Shown here: piece after piece, positions 43,853 to 54,947 of the stretch
How positions within the stretch are numbered: position 1 is the first letter of the stretch
Layout of the letters: the number at the start of each line of letters is the position of its first letter
Source of the DNA: Nocardioides abyssi
GTDB taxonomy: Bacteria; Actinomycetota; Actinomycetes; Propionibacteriales; Nocardioidaceae
Direction of reading: 5' to 3'
Assembly (NCBI RefSeq): GCF_030412915.1
Contig: NZ_JAUHJR010000004.1
Span: 186,001 to 250,000 of the forward strand
DNA length: 64,000 nt
Translations under genes and position numbers: made by a program
Notes under the pieces: generated by a model
What the model saw: only the letters and a program-made list of their open reading frames with translations
What the model was told of the DNA's origin: nothing
Database searches by the model: none

Positions 43853-45637
43853 GTGACGACACAGCAGCAGCAGCCCCGTCCACCCGACGACCGACGGACC
43901 GCTCGCAAGGTGGTCGACGCCGTCCTGCAGCCGGGGGTGGACGTCGTCCACCCGGCCCTCGACGCGGTGCCCGAGGAGCAGCGGGTCGAGCGCGGGCTGG
44001 ACCGCCTGGTCTTCGGTGTCACGGCCGTCATCGCGGTGGCGTTCCTGGTCTGGGGCTTCGTCAGCACCGACTCGCTCGCCACCGCCTCCGGCAGCGCCCT
44101 GGACTGGGTGATGGAGTCGACCGGGTGGCTGTTCGTGCTGACCGCGAGCGGCTTCGTCGTCTTCGTGCTGTGGCTCGCCCTCGGCAAGTTCGGCCGCATC
44201 CCGCTCGGCCGTGACGGTGAGGAACCGGAGTTCAGCACGGTCTCCTGGGTGGCGATGATGTTCAGCGCCGGCATGGGCATCGGGCTGATGTTCTACGGCG
44301 TCAGCGAGCCGGTGACCTTCTTCACCGAGCCGCCGCCGGGCACCGGCGAGGCCGGCACCCCGCGGGCCGCCGAGACGGCCATGGCGACCACGCTCTTCCA
44401 CTGGACGCTGCACCCCTGGGCGATCTACGCGGTCGTCGGCCTGACGATCGCCTACGGCGTCTACCGCAAGGGCCGCGCGCAGCTCATCTCCGTGGCGTTC
44501 GAGCCGCTGCTGGGCCGGCACGTGCACGGGCTCGGCGGCAAGGTCATCGACATGCTCGCGATCTTCGCGACGCTCTTCGGCTCGGCCGCGTCGCTCGGCC
44601 TCGGCGCACTGCAGATCCGCAGCGGCCTGCAGATCGTCGGCGGCATCGGCGAGGTCGGCAACGGCGTGCTCGTGGCGATCATCGCGGTGCTGACCGCGGC
44701 GTTCGTCCTCTCCGCCGTCTCCGGCGTCGCGCGCGGCATCCAGTACCTCTCGAACATCAACATGGTGCTCGCCGTCGCGCTCGCGCTCTTCGTCTTCGTC
44801 GTCGGCCCGACCGTCTTCATCCTCAACCTGCTGCCGAGCTCGATCGGCACCTACCTCAACGACCTGCCCGGCATGGCCGCCCGCACCGGCGCCGAGGGCC
44901 CGGAGACGGCCGAGTGGCTGGCCAGCTGGACGATCTTCTACTGGGCCTGGTGGCTCTCCTGGACGCCGTTCGTCGGCATGTTCATCGCCCGCATCTCCCG
45001 CGGCCGCACGATCCGCCAGTTCGTCACCGGCGTGCTGCTCGTGCCCAGCCTGATCAGCCTGGTCTGGTTCGCCATCTTCGGCGGCGCCGCGATCGACCTG
45101 CAGTCCGACGGGGTCGACATCGCCGGTGCCGGCGGCATCGAGTCCCAGCTGTTCACGACGCTGGAGGCGTTCCCGTGGGCGACCGCGACCGGCATCCTGG
45201 TCATGGTCCTGGTCGGCATCTTCTTCGTCTCCGGCGCCGACGCCGCCTCGATCGTCATGGGCACGCTCTCCGAGCGCGGCACCACCGAGCCGCGCCGCCC
45301 GACGGTCATCTTCTGGGGTGTCGCGACCGGTGCCGTGGCGGCGGTGATGCTGCTGGTCGGCGGCTCGGACGCGCTGACCGGCCTCCAGACGATCACGATC
45401 GTCGCGGCCCTGCCGTTCGTCGTCGTGATGATCGGCCTGGCCGTGTCGCTGGTGAAGGACCTGCGGCAGGACCCGCTCGTCGTGCGCCGTCAGTACGCCG
45501 TGGAGGCGGTCGAGCAGGCCGTCGTCGCCGGGGTGACCGAGCACGGTGACGACTTCGCCCTCTCCGTCGAGCCGGGCCCGCCGGCCGAGCAGGCGGAGGA
45601 CGCCGGACCGACGGACGCCGAGCGCACCGAGCGCTGA
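43853..45637 (+). CDS. BCCT family transporter (betaine/choline/carnitine)
   Basis: 594-residue sodium- or proton-coupled importer with 12 helices. The BCCT signature is SWTIFYWAWWLSWTPFVGMFIARISRGRT, and GMGIGLMFYGVSEPVTFF is the glycine-rich unwound region of helix 3. Hydrophilic ends (about 55 residues N-terminal, 60 C-terminal) are as in osmoregulated members. Likely substrate is glycine betaine or another compatible solute. GTG at 43853; TACGTG eight bases upstream is a weak -10. Convergent with guaB1, seven bases apart. Confidence 0.94.
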   Translation: MTTQQQQPRPPDDRRTARKVVDAVLQPGVDVVHPALDAVPEEQRVERGLDRLVFGVTAVIAVAFLVWGFVSTDSLATASGSALDWVMESTGWLFVLTASGFVVFVLWLALGKFGRIPLGRDGEEPEFSTVSWVAMMFSAGMGIGLMFYGVSEPVTFFTEPPPGTGEAGTPRAAETAMATTLFHWTLHPWAIYAVVGLTIAYGVYRKGRAQLISVAFEPLLGRHVHGLGGKVIDMLAIFATLFGSAASLGLGALQIRSGLQIVGGIGEVGNGVLVAIIAVLTAAFVLSAVSGVARGIQYLSNINMVLAVALALFVFVVGPTVFILNLLPSSIGTYLNDLPGMAARTGAEGPETAEWLASWTIFYWAWWLSWTPFVGMFIARISRGRTIRQFVTGVLLVPSLISLVWFAIFGGAAIDLQSDGVDIAGAGGIESQLFTTLEAFPWATATGILVMVLVGIFFVSGADAASIVMGTLSERGTTEPRRPTVIFWGVATGAVAAVMLLVGGSDALTGLQTITIVAALPFVVVMIGLAVSLVKDLRQDPLVVRRQYAVEAVEQAVVAGVTEHGDDFALSVEPGPPAEQAEDAGPTDAERTER

Positions 45638-45644
45638 GCCGGGC

Positions 45645-48285
<2,641 letters not shown>

Positions 48286-48306
48286 GGGTCACCCCCGGCG
48301 GCGGGC

Positions 48307-49665
48307 TCAGGTCGACGAGACGCCGATCCGCCCCTCACGGAAGGCGGTCACGAAGAGCGCGTGGTCGGCGCGCACCCGGTCGGCGTACCGCAGCCCGACG
48401 TCGGTGACCCAGGTGCGCAGCTCCTCACGCCGACCCTCGACGGAGGCGGCGACCGCTTCCTCGACCTGGAAGTCGACGAGGTCCTGCTCGCTGTCCTTGT
48501 CGGAGGCGCAGTGGATCTTCGCCGTCGCCCGCCCGAGCAGCCCGACCACGTCGGCCACCTGCTCGGGCTCGGTCAGCCCGGTCCAGTCGAGGTCGACCTC
48601 GTAGGGCGAGACCTCGGAGACGACGTACCCGACCCCGTCGAGGTCGGTCCAGCCGAGCAGCGGGTCGGTGTGCACCTGGAGTGCCCGCTGGCTGACCACC
48701 GTCCGGTGGCCCTCGTGCTCGAAGTAGCCCTCGACCGTCCCGGTGTCGACGAACCGGCTGATCGCGGGGACGTTGGCCTGCTTGACCGACAGCACGACGT
48801 CGTTGTCGAGCGCCTCGCTGTGGCCCTCGATGAGCACGTTGTACGCCGGCAGCCCGGCCGAGCCGATGCCGAAGCCGGACTTGCCGACCACGTCGCGCAG
48901 GTCGTAGAAGAGCGCCCGGTCCGAGCGCTTGTCCTCGGGGATGGTCCGCAGGTAGCGCTCGTACGCCGCCTCGACCCGCTCGCGCTCCTCGTCGGGCAGC
49001 CGTCGCACCGAGGTGTCGTCGCGGAAGACCCGCACGCCGTCGGCACGGACCGTGCTGCGGTCCAGCAGGTCGGCGCGGCTGCGCTGGCGGGCCCGGACCA
49101 GGGCCAGGTGGATCGGCCCCTCGGTGTTGTCGAGGTGGAGCGCGAACTCGGCGGCGTCGTCCCGGGCGTCCCGGTAGTCGTCGACCTGGCTCAGGTAGCC
49201 GTCGACGTAGGTACCGACCAGGTCGCGCACGTCCGCCTCGGGCAGCGCCTTCTGCCAGCCCACGAGCGCGAGCGAGGCGGAGAACCGCAGCAGGTCCCAC
49301 GTCCAGCGCCCCAGGTAGGCCTCGTCGAAGTCGTTGACGTCGAAGACGAGCCGGCCGACGTCGCTGAGGTAGGTGCCGAAGTTCTCGACGTGCAGGTCGC
49401 CGTGGACCCAGATCCGGCCCGAGCGCTCGTCAACCCACTCGTCGTCGACAGCGCCGCCGTCGCCGCCGGCCGTCACGTCCGCGTAGAACAGGCTTGCGCT
49501 GCCGCGGTAGAACGCGTGGGGGTCGCGGGCCATCGTGCGGTACTTCCCGCGGAAGGCCACCGGGTCGGCCTCCATCAGCGGGGCGAACGCATCGGCGAAG
49601 GTGCTGATGATCAGCTCGGTGCGCTCGTCGTCGTCCATGCCCCGGCCGAGCTCCGCGGCGCTCAC
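48307..49665 (-). CDS. DUF2252 family protein
   Basis: 452-residue protein with a kinase-like fold, biochemical role unknown. Family motifs: KYRTMARDPHAFYRGSASLFY, RIWVHGDLHVENFGTYLSDVGRLVFDVNDFDEAYLGRWTWDLLRF (aminoglycoside-phosphotransferase-like HGDLHxxN and DxND), and DVVGKSGFGIGSAGLPAYNVLIEG. The GTG start overlaps the stop of the upstream membrane protein gene as GTGA, so the two are coupled. A methionine ten residues in (GRGMDDDERTEL) is the alternative start. Confidence 0.9.
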   Translation of the reverse strand: MSAAELGRGMDDDERTELIISTFADAFAPLMEADPVAFRGKYRTMARDPHAFYRGSASLFYADVTAGGDGGAVDDEWVDERSGRIWVHGDLHVENFGTYLSDVGRLVFDVNDFDEAYLGRWTWDLLRFSASLALVGWQKALPEADVRDLVGTYVDGYLSQVDDYRDARDDAAEFALHLDNTEGPIHLALVRARQRSRADLLDRSTVRADGVRVFRDDTSVRRLPDEERERVEAAYERYLRTIPEDKRSDRALFYDLRDVVGKSGFGIGSAGLPAYNVLIEGHSEALDNDVVLSVKQANVPAISRFVDTGTVEGYFEHEGHRTVVSQRALQVHTDPLLGWTDLDGVGYVVSEVSPYEVDLDWTGLTEPEQVADVVGLLGRATAKIHCASDKDSEQDLVDFQVEEAVAASVEGRREELRTWVTDVGLRYADRVRADHALFVTAFREGRIGVSST

Positions 49666-50351
49666 GAGGCCGCTCCCGTCGGCGGGTGCGGGGGGTGCGG
49701 GGGGTGCGGCGGGGGCGGCGGGATCTGCCCGGCCGCGGGGCGGCCCCGGGCCGGCGCCCGGAGCCCGTGCTCGGCCAGCTCGAGGCGGGCCAGCCGGTCG
49801 ACCACGGCGGTCTCGCCCCGGCGCCAGGCACCGACCGGGTCGTCGCTGACCCGGGCCAGCACGTGGAGCGGCTGGTGCGCCATCGCCCGCAGCGCGAACA
49901 GCTCGAGGTCGCCCGGCCCGTCGACGTACCGCTGGGCGGCCGTGGCCTCGCGGACGAACCGCACGCGGCCGGGGAGGTAGCGGGTGGCCACCACCAGGAT
50001 CGGGATGACCGCGATCGACAGTCCCAGCCAGAAGGCCAAGCGCTCGACGGCCCGCGCCGTGGACTCCCCCGCGTCGGCGAGCGCCTGCGACGCGCTCGAG
50101 GCCTGCTCGAACGGGGCGGAGATCCCTCCGCCGACCAGGGGGACGCCCTCGAGGTAGCGCCCCGCATCGCCCATCGACTCCGAGAGGCTCGTCGCGGACG
50201 CCGCGGTCCGCTCCCCCGGGCCGGCCAGCTCCATCGTGCCGTCGTGGACGGTGTTGCCGACCCAGATCCACGCCACGACCCAGCCGACGAGCAGCGCGTC
50301 GAGCGCCAGCTGCGTGGCGAAGCGGGGCGTGGTGTCGGCGTAGAGCTTCAT
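49662..50351 (-). CDS. Membrane protein with two TM segments and proline-rich tail
   Basis: 229 residues. One hydrophobic segment lies near the N-terminus (LALDALLVGWVVAWIWVG) and another in the middle (LAFWLGLSIAVIPILVVATRYL), with about 80 extracytoplasmic Ala/Ser/Gly residues between. The cytosolic half has RFVREATAAQRYVDGPGDLELFALRAMA, seen in a family often found before other genes in actinobacteria. The C-terminus ends in PPPPPHPPHPPHPP repeats. Function unknown; coupling to DUF2252 suggests a common process. Confidence 0.72.
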   Translation of the reverse strand: MKLYADTTPRFATQLALDALLVGWVVAWIWVGNTVHDGTMELAGPGERTAASATSLSESMGDAGRYLEGVPLVGGGISAPFEQASSASQALADAGESTARAVERLAFWLGLSIAVIPILVVATRYLPGRVRFVREATAAQRYVDGPGDLELFALRAMAHQPLHVLARVSDDPVGAWRRGETAVVDRLARLELAEHGLRAPARGRPAAGQIPPPPPHPPHPPHPPTGAAS

Positions 50352-50445
50352 GGGTGCTCGGTGACCGCGGCCGAGCACGCGTACTCAGCCGAGGTCAGGT
50401 GCTCCGACGGGTCCGCCCCGCGCGTGCGGCGACCAGGCTCGAGCC

Positions 50446-50733
50446 ATGAGCACTCCGACCTCCGTCCGCAACACGACCGCCTTCTACGCCCAGGCCGGCA
50501 TCTCGTTCGCCGTCGCTCTCTGCGCGATGCTCTTCGCCGTCCTCTACGTCCCCGTCGACCCGTGGGTCCGCGCCTTCTTCGCGGTGACCACGCTCTACCT
50601 CACGACCTCGGCGTTCACCCTCGCCAAGGTCATCCGCGACGCCCAGGAGACCCAGGCCGTCTCCGCCCGCCTCGACCAGGCCCGGGTCGACAAGATCCTC
50701 GCCGAGCACGACCCCTTCCGCGCCGTCTCCTGA
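50446..50733 (+). CDS. YiaA/YiaB family inner membrane protein
   Basis: 95 residues with two helices (FYAQAGISFAVALCAMLFAVLYV and AFFAVTTLYLTTSAFTLAKVIRD), the compact YiaAB domain, then a charged helix. Role unknown; relatives are linked to stress in enterobacteria. CAGGCT six bases before ATG may be a leaderless -10. Confidence 0.85.
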   Translation: MSTPTSVRNTTAFYAQAGISFAVALCAMLFAVLYVPVDPWVRAFFAVTTLYLTTSAFTLAKVIRDAQETQAVSARLDQARVDKILAEHDPFRAVS

Positions 50734-50916
50734 GCGAATCTCTGAGCAAGCTCGAGCGCCCCCGGCCGACCCCGGCCGGGGGCGCCGGCCATGGCGAAGG
50801 TCACCGCGACACGGTGTTCTGCGTGATGGCGTCCGGGGTACGGGACCGAGAACCGCGCACGTCAGGCGGCTGCTTCACTCACTCGGACACCTCGACCCAC
50901 CGGAAGGACCGACACC

Positions 50917-51984
50917 GTGGCCCGCAAGAGCCCCCTCGGCAAGATCAAGGACGCCGCCCTCGACACCATCAAGGACCCGATCGGCTCGGGTTCCAAGGCC
51001 GTCGGTCAGGCCGTCGGCCAGGCCAAGGGCACCGTCGAGCTCGGCAGGGCGGTCGCCGGCCAGGTGACCGGCCAGGCGATCTCCCGTGCCACCGGCACCG
51101 TCGGCGCCGTGACCTCGCTGGTGCCGGGCCTGAAGAAGCACGCGCCCGCCGCTCCCAGCACCGACCCGATCGCCCGCAAGACCGCCGAGCCGCCCGCCGG
51201 CACCTCGACGCCGGACCCGGCCGCCAAGGCCGCGACGACCGCGCGGAAGGCCCCCGAGCCGAGCCGCCCGCAGGGTGACCCGGTCGCGCCGACCGCCACG
51301 AAGGCGCCCGCCGCGAAGAAGACCCCGGCCACCGAGGCTGCGACCACCAAGGCTGCGACCAAGAAGGCCCCGGCCAAGAAGGCGCCCGTCGCGAAGGCCG
51401 CGAGCGAGCCGGTCAAGGCGCCCGTCGAGGACGTCGCCACCGCCGCCGTCAAGGAGGCCGCGACCCAGGCGACGCCCGGCAAGGGCTCGCTGAGCGAGGC
51501 GACCACCCGCAAGGGCACCGCCAAGACCGCGAAGAAGGCGGCCAGGACGCCCGAGCCGGATAACGCGATCGACGCCGCCGCCGACGTGGACGACGTCGAC
51601 GTCACCCCGGCCGACATTGCCGCCACCGTCGCGAAGAAGGCACCCGCCGCCAAGAAGTCGCCCGCGGCGAAGAAGGCCCCGGCTGCGAAGAAGGCTCCCG
51701 CCGCCAAGAAGGCCCCGGCCGCGAAGAAGACCCCCGCCGCCAAGCGCACCTCCTCCGGCGACGTCCCGCTCTCGGCGGCCGAGCTCGCCGGCGGGGCCGG
51801 CACCGAGGCGATCACCTCGGCCGGCACCCGCGGCGCCGGTGTCCCCAGCAACCCGGACACCACCGAGACCGGCTTCGGCACCTCGTCGGCCGGCGACGCC
51901 CCGCTGATCGACCCGGGCCAGGCGAGCGCGGTCGCCAGCGAGGCCGAGACCCTCGGTCGCGCCAGCGACACCGACAAGGGCTGA
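50917..51984 (+). CDS. Lys/Ala-rich repeat protein resembling histone H1-like tails
   Basis: 355 residues. The first 75 residues could fold (KIKDAALDTIKDPIGSGSKAVGQAVGQAKGTVELG). The rest is low complexity with Lys-Ala-Pro repeats, notably six consecutive copies of a PAAKK[AST] hexapeptide at about 247-285, and Thr/Asp-rich spacers. Such tails bind DNA nonspecifically in mycobacterial HupB and Hc1-like proteins, but no HU domain is present here, so nucleoid binding is a guess. GTG start with ribosome binding site GGAAGGA eight bases upstream. A 15-bp terminator follows. Confidence 0.7.
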   Translation: MARKSPLGKIKDAALDTIKDPIGSGSKAVGQAVGQAKGTVELGRAVAGQVTGQAISRATGTVGAVTSLVPGLKKHAPAAPSTDPIARKTAEPPAGTSTPDPAAKAATTARKAPEPSRPQGDPVAPTATKAPAAKKTPATEAATTKAATKKAPAKKAPVAKAASEPVKAPVEDVATAAVKEAATQATPGKGSLSEATTRKGTAKTAKKAARTPEPDNAIDAAADVDDVDVTPADIAATVAKKAPAAKKSPAAKKAPAAKKAPAAKKAPAAKKTPAAKRTSSGDVPLSAAELAGGAGTEAITSAGTRGAGVPSNPDTTETGFGTSSAGDAPLIDPGQASAVASEAETLGRASDTDKG

Positions 51985-52015
51985 CGCCCCGGCGTACGCC
52001 GCCACAGACACGTCG

Positions 52016-52049
52016 AACGGCCCCCGCGGAGCGATCCGCGGGGGCCGTT
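52016..52049 (+). terminator. Strong terminator of the Lys/Ala-rich gene
   Basis: AACGGCCCCCGCGGA (52016-52030) pairs perfectly with TCCGCGGGGGCCGTT (52035-52049) over a GCGA loop, 32 bases after the stop codon. Confidence 0.88.
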
Positions 52050-52066
52050 CGGCGTTCTCGGGCGGA

Positions 52067-52098
52067 GACTGATCCACCGGTCAACCGGTGAATCAGTC
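52067..52098. repeat. Palindrome with CACCGGTCAACCGGTG core
   Basis: GACTGATCCACCGGT (52067-52081) pairs with ACCGGTGAATCAGTC (52084-52098), one mismatch, two-base centre. The 16-base core differs by one base from that in the palindrome at 2498-2533. It lies beyond the terminator of the preceding gene, so ordinary termination does not explain it. Confidence 0.8.
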
Positions 52099-52102
52099 GA
52101 CT

Positions 52103-52166
52103 TGACCGAGAGAACTCACGCTGGACCGATGAAGGTTCATCGGTCCAGCGTGAGTTTCTTCGGTCA
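52103..52166. repeat. 64-base long hairpin, 21 + 7 base pairs
   Basis: The 21 bases at 52113-52133 are the exact reverse complement of 52136-52156, with only two bases between. After a three-by-three internal loop, TGACCGA (52103-52109) pairs with TCGGTCA (52160-52166). The right end is 34 bases from the stop of the minus-strand acyl-CoA dehydrogenase gene, so it may terminate that operon, but it is far longer than the other terminators here. Confidence 0.85.
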
Positions 52167-52200
52167 GGTCCGGGCGGGCCCCCGACCGTCCGACGGGCTG

Positions 52201-53439
52201 CTACTTCAGCTCGGCGCTCGAGAGGCCCAGCACGCGCCGGGCGACGATGAGCTGCTGGATCTGCTGGGTGCCCTCGAAGATGTCGAGGATCTTGGAGTCG
52301 CGCGCCCACTTCTCGAGCAGCTCGGCCTCGCTGTAGCCGACCGAGCCGCACAGCTCGACGCACGAGAGCGTGATGTCGGAGCCGACGCGACCGGCCTTCG
52401 CCTTGGCCATCGAGGCCTCGAGCGAGTTCGGCCGGCGGTTGTCGGCCATCCAGGCGGCCTGGAGCATGAGCAGGTACGCCGCCTCCCAGTCGGCCTCCAT
52501 CTGCAGCAGCTTGGCCGCGGCCGCGTGCTGGAGGTGGGCCGGTCGGTCGTGGTCGACGGTGACGCCGGCGTCGGCCAACAGCGACCGGGTCAGGTCGAGG
52601 GCGGCGCGGGCGCAGCCGACGGCCATCGCCGCGACCAGCGGGCGGGTGTTGTCGAAGGTCGCCATCGCGCCGGCGAAGCCCTGCTTGGGGTCGATCTCCG
52701 GAGAGCCGAGCAGGTTCTCCTTCGGCACCCGGCAGTCCTCGAAGATGATCGTCGCGGTGTCGGAGGCCTTGATGCCGAGCTTGTGCTCGAGCCGGTCGAC
52801 CCGCATCCCGGGCGTGCCCTTCGGCACGACGAAGGACTTGATCGCGGCCCGGCCCAGCGACCGGTCCAGGGTCGCCCAGACGACGATGTGGTCGGCGCGG
52901 TCGCCGGAGGTGACGTAGATCTTCTCGCCGTTGAGGACGTACTCGTCACCGTCCAGCACCGCGGTGGTCTTGATGTTGGCCGAGTCCGACCCGGTGCCGG
53001 GCTCGGTGATCGCCATCCCGGCCCACACGCCGGCGAACCGCTCGGCCTGCTCGTCGTCGGCCACCGACGCGATCGCGGAGTTGCCGAGGCCCTGGCGCGG
53101 CATGGAGAGCAGCAGGCCGACGTCGCCCCAGCACATCTCGGTGATCGACATGACCGAGGCGAGGTTGGCGCCGTTCTTGACGCCGCCGTCGTCCTTCGCC
53201 GCACCGTTCCCGGCGGATGCGTCCTCGCCGCGGCGGACGCCGGCGGCACCCGCGCCCTCGCTCGCGCCGGACTCCGAGAGCCCGTCGATCATCGCGGCGA
53301 GCATGTCGAGCTCCTTGGGGTACTCGTGCTCGGCCTTGTCGTACTTGCGCGAGATCGGGCGCAGCATGTTCATCGCGACCTGGTGGGCCTGCGAGACCAG
53401 CGGCCGGAACTTCTTCGGGTCCTCCAGATTGATGGCCAT
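52201..53439 (-). CDS. Acyl-CoA dehydrogenase with low-complexity insertion
   Basis: 412-residue FAD enzyme of beta-oxidation type. AITEPGTGSDSANIKT is the FAD/substrate motif, VTSGDRADHIVVWATLD the middle strand, and the C-terminal LDIFEGTQQIQQLIVARRVL bears the family catalytic-region Glu. An unusual insertion of about 35 residues rich in Gly, Ala and charged residues (SGASEGAGAAGVRRGEDASA...) sits in the N-terminal helical domain at about 57-92. The ATG overlaps the stop of the upstream dehydrogenase (TGATG), so both are made from one mRNA. Confidence 0.93.
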   Translation of the reverse strand: MAINLEDPKKFRPLVSQAHQVAMNMLRPISRKYDKAEHEYPKELDMLAAMIDGLSESGASEGAGAAGVRRGEDASAGNGAAKDDGGVKNGANLASVMSITEMCWGDVGLLLSMPRQGLGNSAIASVADDEQAERFAGVWAGMAITEPGTGSDSANIKTTAVLDGDEYVLNGEKIYVTSGDRADHIVVWATLDRSLGRAAIKSFVVPKGTPGMRVDRLEHKLGIKASDTATIIFEDCRVPKENLLGSPEIDPKQGFAGAMATFDNTRPLVAAMAVGCARAALDLTRSLLADAGVTVDHDRPAHLQHAAAAKLLQMEADWEAAYLLMLQAAWMADNRRPNSLEASMAKAKAGRVGSDITLSCVELCGSVGYSEAELLEKWARDSKILDIFEGTQQIQQLIVARRVLGLSSAELK

Positions 53440-54803
53440 CAGACCAGCACGCTCCCTTCCATCACGCCGACGGCCCGCAGGTCGCGGTACCACCGCTCCA
53501 CCGGGTGCTCCTTGACGAAGCCGTGGCCACCGAGCAGCTGGACGCCGTCGAGGCCGATCTGCATGCCCTTGGCGGCGCACAGGTTGCGGGCCAGGCCGAC
53601 CTCGCGGCCGACGTCCTTGCCCGCCGCGGCGCGCGAGGCCGCCTTGTAGGTCAGCAGCCGCATCGCCTGCAGCTCGATCGCGATGTTGGCGACCATGAAC
53701 GCCACCGACTGGCGGTGGGCCACCGGTTCGCCGAACGCCTCGCGCTCCTTGACGTACGGCGTCACGTAGTCGAGCACGGCCTGGCCGGTGCCGACGGCCA
53801 GCGCGCACCAGGCGAGGCGGGAGAGCCGCACGCACTCGGTGTACGTCGACCCGTCGGTCGCGCCGAGGACCGCCTCGGCCGGCACGGTGACGTCGGTGAG
53901 CTCCAGCCGGGTCAGGCCGGCGGCCCGCACGCCCATGCCGGGGTCGCCCTCGACCGCGAGGCCGGCGGCCGACGACTCGACGAGGAACAGCACCGGGGCG
54001 CCGTCGAGGAAGGCGCCGACGACGAAGAGCTCGGCCTCCGAGCCGAGCGGCACGAGCGACTTGGTCCCGTTGAGCACGTAGGAGTCGCCGCGCCGGACGG
54101 CGGTGGTCGACGGGGTGAGCACGTCGAAGAGCACGGTCGGCTCGTTGAGCGCCAGCGCCGCGGCCGGGACGTCGTCGCCGGCGAACGCGGGCAGGTAGGT
54201 CCGCTGCTGCTCGTCGGTGCCCCACAGGCCGATCGCGGTGGCGACCGACCCGGGCGCGAGGGTGGCGACGGCCAGGCCCATGTCGCCGCGGGCCAGCGCT
54301 TCGGCCACGAGCGTGCCGGCCATCGCCGAGCGCTCCTCCGAGATGCCGCCGAGCGCCTCGGGCACGCCGAGCAGCGGCAGGCCGACCTCCTGGGCCGCGG
54401 AGCGGACGGCGTCCGGCACGGTGCAGGACTCGTCGGCCTCGGCCGCGGCGGGCCGGACGACCTCGGTGGCCAGCTCGGTCACGACGTCGACGAGCATCTG
54501 CTCGTCCTCGGTCGGGGTGAGGTCGAAGACGCCGGTGCGCGGCGCCGACGGCACGCGCACCCCGGGCTCGCCGCGCTTGCCGGCCCGCTGGAACTGGCGG
54601 CCGGCCGCGGTGGCGGTCCGGAACCCCGTGCGGGTCACGGTGAAGACGGTCTGCTCCGCGGTGCGGCGCAGGCCGAGGCGGTCGATGAGGTCGCTCTGGG
54701 CCACGCGGTTGAGCGCGGCGACGGCGTACCCGATCGGGTCGCGCGACTCCTGGGCGGCCAGCCCGTGCCTGCCGCCGGGCGCCAGCTTCTGGATCAAGGA
54801 CAT
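53439..54803 (-). CDS. Acyl-CoA dehydrogenase family protein (divergent partner)
   Basis: 454 residues. An 85-residue N-terminal extension precedes the acyl-CoA dehydrogenase domain, which starts at LTPTEDEQMLVDVVTELATEVVRP. The FAD/substrate motif is degenerate (ALNEPTVLFDVLTPSTTAVRRGD instead of TEPxxGSD), while LLGGHGFVKEHPVERWYRDLRA near the end is normal. The pair may act as a heteromer of an active and a degenerate subunit, as known for mycobacterial FadE pairs; that is inference. -10 TTACAT lies seven bases before the ATG inside a palindromic operator. Confidence 0.88.
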   Translation of the reverse strand: MSLIQKLAPGGRHGLAAQESRDPIGYAVAALNRVAQSDLIDRLGLRRTAEQTVFTVTRTGFRTATAAGRQFQRAGKRGEPGVRVPSAPRTGVFDLTPTEDEQMLVDVVTELATEVVRPAAAEADESCTVPDAVRSAAQEVGLPLLGVPEALGGISEERSAMAGTLVAEALARGDMGLAVATLAPGSVATAIGLWGTDEQQRTYLPAFAGDDVPAAALALNEPTVLFDVLTPSTTAVRRGDSYVLNGTKSLVPLGSEAELFVVGAFLDGAPVLFLVESSAAGLAVEGDPGMGVRAAGLTRLELTDVTVPAEAVLGATDGSTYTECVRLSRLAWCALAVGTGQAVLDYVTPYVKEREAFGEPVAHRQSVAFMVANIAIELQAMRLLTYKAASRAAAGKDVGREVGLARNLCAAKGMQIGLDGVQLLGGHGFVKEHPVERWYRDLRAVGVMEGSVLV

Positions 54804-54810
54804 GGCGTCA

Positions 54811-54828
54811 ATGTAACTGCGAGTTACA
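54811..54828 (-). promoter_or_regulatory. TetR-type operator overlapping the -10 of the dehydrogenase operon
   Basis: TGTAACT-GCG-AGTTACA (54812-54828) is a perfect inverted repeat. On the minus strand its outer end forms the -10 hexamer TTACAT, seven bases before the ATG. Binding of a dimeric repressor would block initiation directly. The spacing and half-site are typical of TetR-family regulators of fatty acid genes; the regulator is not in the window. Confidence 0.7.
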
Positions 54829-54947
54829 CAACGGGCTACACCACACGCCGTGGCCCGGGTCACACCCCCGCGACGTCGCTGAGACGTCCCGCCCGGGCCG
54901 GTGGCCGGGGCCCGGAGGTGTCGGCGCCGCCGTCTAGGATCGCGGCC

